64,000 nucleotides of DNA from contig NC_067206.1 of assembly GCF_026262505.1 (NCBI RefSeq), forward strand, positions 18,001,319-18,065,318. Reading direction: 5' to 3'. The notes under the pieces were generated by a model, which made no database searches, was not told the origin of the DNA, and was given only the letters and a program-made list of their open reading frames with translations. Position numbers and translations under genes: made by a program. Origin of the DNA: Trichomonas vaginalis G3. Taxonomy: Eukaryota > Parabasalia > Trichomonadida > Trichomonadidae. Shown piece after piece: positions 62,237 through 64,000 of the stretch (the first letter of the stretch is position 1; the number at the start of each line of letters is the position of its first letter).

Positions 62237-63170
62237 TTACTCTGCTTGTTTGAAGTTGTCAAAATACTCTGTTATTTTTTCTTTCAGTAGCGGTAAGTCT
62301 TCTTTGAAGGTAAGTATTGTACAACCTTTAATATCATAGTGTGTTTGAGGTAACGTATCTTGAACTATTTGTTTCACATCTTCATTTGGGGTCATTGAAA
62401 TCGGTAAGTTTTCGCGATAGAACCAATTTCTGTCAGATTTGTAAATCTTAGCAAGGTCGTAAAAGCTTTTGTTGTTTCTTCTGACTAAATGCAACATAAC
62501 CATATCTCTGTCTTCTTCATTTTCCATCTCTTCAGTAATAAAATATACTTATAGTTCTTTTCCTTTCCTTTTGGTACCGAACGTGGTATTCTTTTCTGAA
62601 TGCTTTTGTCTTTTGCTTCAATGACTTCATCTTTGCATGAAGTTTCTTTTCCATCTCTTCACGTTCTTGTCTATGAATTTCGTCAAGAAGTCTGTAAATA
62701 TACCAAGCATAACGAGGCGAAGCCCACATTGCAACAGCATTTACAAGAAGTCTATGTACATAATATCCTCTCAAACCGTTTGGCAATTTTTCACGATTTT
62801 CATAGAGTTTTGGCGACTGGGGTTTTTCTCCCACTCGCTGTTCTTCACTGTTTTCATGAGTTTTAGGCAAGGCCGACTTTTTCCCTACTCGCTGTTCTTC
62901 ACGATTTTCATGAGTTTTGGCGACTACGGAAAAATCCGTAGTCGAATTTTCAGCTTCATTTAATAGTTCAATAGTGCTTTGGTTCCTAAACCAGTCTTGT
63001 GGTTTCTTAGTATCTGGAGCAAAACATGCTGTCAAAATACTTTGCATTTGGTACATATCGTCTTTGACTGAACGAATGAGACGTAACTGTTTGTTATACT
63101 GTATGTACTCATATTCTTCATTTATAGCTTCATGAACGATAGCAGTTGTTGTGTTCTCTGTTGTTGACAT
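62237..63170 (-). pseudogene. KilA-N-family protein, copy B
   Basis: Start ATG 63170 (MSTTENTTTAIVHEAINEE) directly after the KilA-N leader. Order: N-terminal helical part, a linker of 18-residue repeats (KTHENREEQRVGKK type, three units at about 62790-62940), KilA-N end (YVHRLLVNAVAMWASPRYAWYIYRLLDEI), coiled coil, conserved C-terminal block as in 13682-14233. Nearly whole. DNA binding expected. Confidence 0.7.
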
Positions 63171-63240
63171 ATCTGTCTTTACATACAAAATAAAAAAATA
63201 AAAAAAATAAAAACTAACTTTATTTTTTCTATCTTTCACA
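63171..63240 (-). promoter_or_regulatory. KilA-N leader, copy B1
   Basis: The complement reads AAAATAAAGTTAGTTTTTAT, then T-rich sequence and TTTTGTATGTAAAGACAG before the ATG; same leader as at 10881 and 11750. Confidence 0.65.
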
Positions 63241-63260
63241 AAAGACCAAAAATAAACGCT

Positions 63261-63872
63261 TTACATGTATTTTTCAGCAACTTCGTCAAATAATTTTATA
63301 GCTTTATCTATCTCATCTACTTCAAACGTTTCTTTACCTTTCGTGGGAGCACCATACATTTTCTCAAACTTTTCAAGTAGTTCTGTTTCTGCAGCTCTCA
63401 TATCATTAACAAACACAACCTTGACTCTATTGACTGTACTGTCATATCTTAGAGTTATATTATATGTCCTTCCTATCTTATATCTCTTTGTATTGAAGTC
63501 CTTCGGTTTCTGAACGATGTAAAGTAAGCCTTCACTGCAACGTTCTGAGTCGAATAAACCATATGTTATGAAGTTATATCCAACAACTGGGTCTAACCAT
63601 AACAAAACTATTGGTATAAGACTTTTGTCTATAAGATATGTTCTTGTTCCATAGAATCTTACCGATATCATAAGCTCAGGATTTCTTGTCAAAATTTTCT
63701 GAGTTGAAGCATTTCTAACCCAGTCCTTTGTTTTCTTTTCAGATGGTGTCAGAATGTCTGACAAAGAATATTTGTTGTATTTCTTTGAGTATCTTACGTT
63801 TAAATCACCTATTCTAACCACTTTGGTGTCATTGTCTATCTTTCTAACTGTTTCAAACTCAATGTTTGTCAT
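63261..63872 (-). CDS. KilA-N-like / T5orf172 protein, short form (Polinton B)
   Basis: A 203-residue protein that looks whole, beginning MTNIEFETV at the ATG right after its own leader. It matches residues about 240-443 of the 11806-13137 protein: VRIGDLNVRYSKKYNKYSLSD, WLDPVVGYNFITYG, then the GIY-YIG-like tail GLLYIVQK...KIGRTYNITLRY...AAETELLEKF. It lacks the helical N-terminal part of the long form, so two architectures exist. Confidence 0.7.
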   Translation of the reverse strand: MTNIEFETVRKIDNDTKVVRIGDLNVRYSKKYNKYSLSDILTPSEKKTKDWVRNASTQKILTRNPELMISVRFYGTRTYLIDKSLIPIVLLWLDPVVGYNFITYGLFDSERCSEGLLYIVQKPKDFNTKRYKIGRTYNITLRYDSTVNRVKVVFVNDMRAAETELLEKFEKMYGAPTKGKETFEVDEIDKAIKLFDEVAEKYM

Positions 63873-63940
63873 TTTCTGTTCTTACATACAAAATAAAAAA
63901 ATAAAAAAAATAAAACTAACTTTATTTTTTCTATCTTAAG
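63873..63940 (-). promoter_or_regulatory. KilA-N leader, copy B2
   Basis: The complement contains AATAAAGTTAGTTTTATTTT, T-rich sequence and TTTTGTATGTAAGAACAG before the ATG. A further 54-bp repeat unit with a TACGGATTTTTCCC segment follows at 63941-64000, implying another KilA-N gene just outside the window. Confidence 0.65.
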
Positions 63941-64000
63941 GAAATTCACGATTTTCATGAGTTTTAGGCGACTACGGATTTTTCCCTACTCGCTGTTCTT

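Larger units (their letters stand above)
51876..64000. mobile_element. Polinton/Maverick B, left 12.1 kb, continues beyond the window
   Basis: Starts with the same A-run-GGTAGTGGGG terminus as A and carries the large coiled-coil protein, major capsid, penton candidate, D5-like helicase, packaging ATPase and KilA-N genes in the same relative order as the right half of A, reversed. It looks better preserved than A: the four largest genes look whole, and I count about five or six breaks in the visible part. High identity to A indicates a recent common source. Confidence 0.93.

Noticed and set aside
1-64000. Alternative genetic code (ciliate-type TAA/TAG reassignment)
   Set aside because: Whole genes end cleanly at TAA, TAG or TGA and long ORFs lack in-frame TAA/TAG, so the standard code fits.

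Overview
The window is AT-rich eukaryotic DNA that uses the standard genetic code. It is almost entirely repetitive and mobile. My best guess for the host is a parabasalid, most likely Trichomonas vaginalis. The reasons are long-TIR Polintons/Mavericks of about 25 kb with KilA-N gene families, Mutator-like and DDE_1 transposons, intron-poor AT-rich genes, and a TCATTTTTT initiator-like motif directly before one start codon (35984-36000). This identification is inference; no rRNA or conserved housekeeping gene is present to settle it.

Layout. (1) Positions 241-31236 hold a giant inverted repeat. Its arms are 1047-1160 plus 26064-28248 on the left and 28752-31056 on the right. A 122-bp tandem array lies at its centre and a 132-bp tandem array at each outer end. 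The left arm is split by Polinton A (1161-26057), flanked by the 6-bp duplication TTCTTC; the right arm keeps the empty site (30937-30942). (2) Polinton A carries, left to right: a D12-type DNA adenine methylase, small virion-type peptides, a phage-type tail-fibre gene, an rve integrase, a protein-primed-type PolB, a KilA-N cluster, an FtsK/HerA-like packaging ATPase, a D5-like SF3 helicase, a penton candidate, a major capsid protein, a very large coiled-coil protein and a unique acidic protein. It is a broken fossil, with roughly two dozen breaks, but many parts look whole. (3) 31.2-37.2 kb is AT-rich and gene-poor, with a small cluster of charged coiled-coil genes and a ubiquitin-protease fragment. 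(4) 37.5-45.2 kb contains dense arrays of DNA hairpins and two TIR elements of one family (38076-40043 and 41844-44829); the second carries a decayed DDE_1 transposase. (5) 46.6-51.9 kb has two Mutator-like transposases, one whole and one frameshifted. (6) Polinton B begins at about 51876 and runs off the window. It shares the capsid, helicase and packaging block with A, in the opposite orientation and in better condition.

The Polinton genes form a virus-like set: replication (PolB, D5 helicase), integration (integrase), packaging (A32-like ATPase), particle (major capsid protein, penton candidate, small amphipathic peptides, tail fibre), modification (methylase) and regulation (KilA-N). Structural and replication genes share a tiny start-flush motif, TTTTTA plus about 8 nt plus (T)AAAATG. 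Three divergent gene pairs are each separated by exactly 18 bp. The KilA-N genes instead share a long AT-rich leader and nearby palindromes whose sequence varies while the pairing is kept. The most unusual theme is this recurrence of DNA hairpins whose arms change together: in Polinton termini, upstream of KilA-N genes, inside coding repeats, and in tandem and dispersed cassettes across the host DNA.
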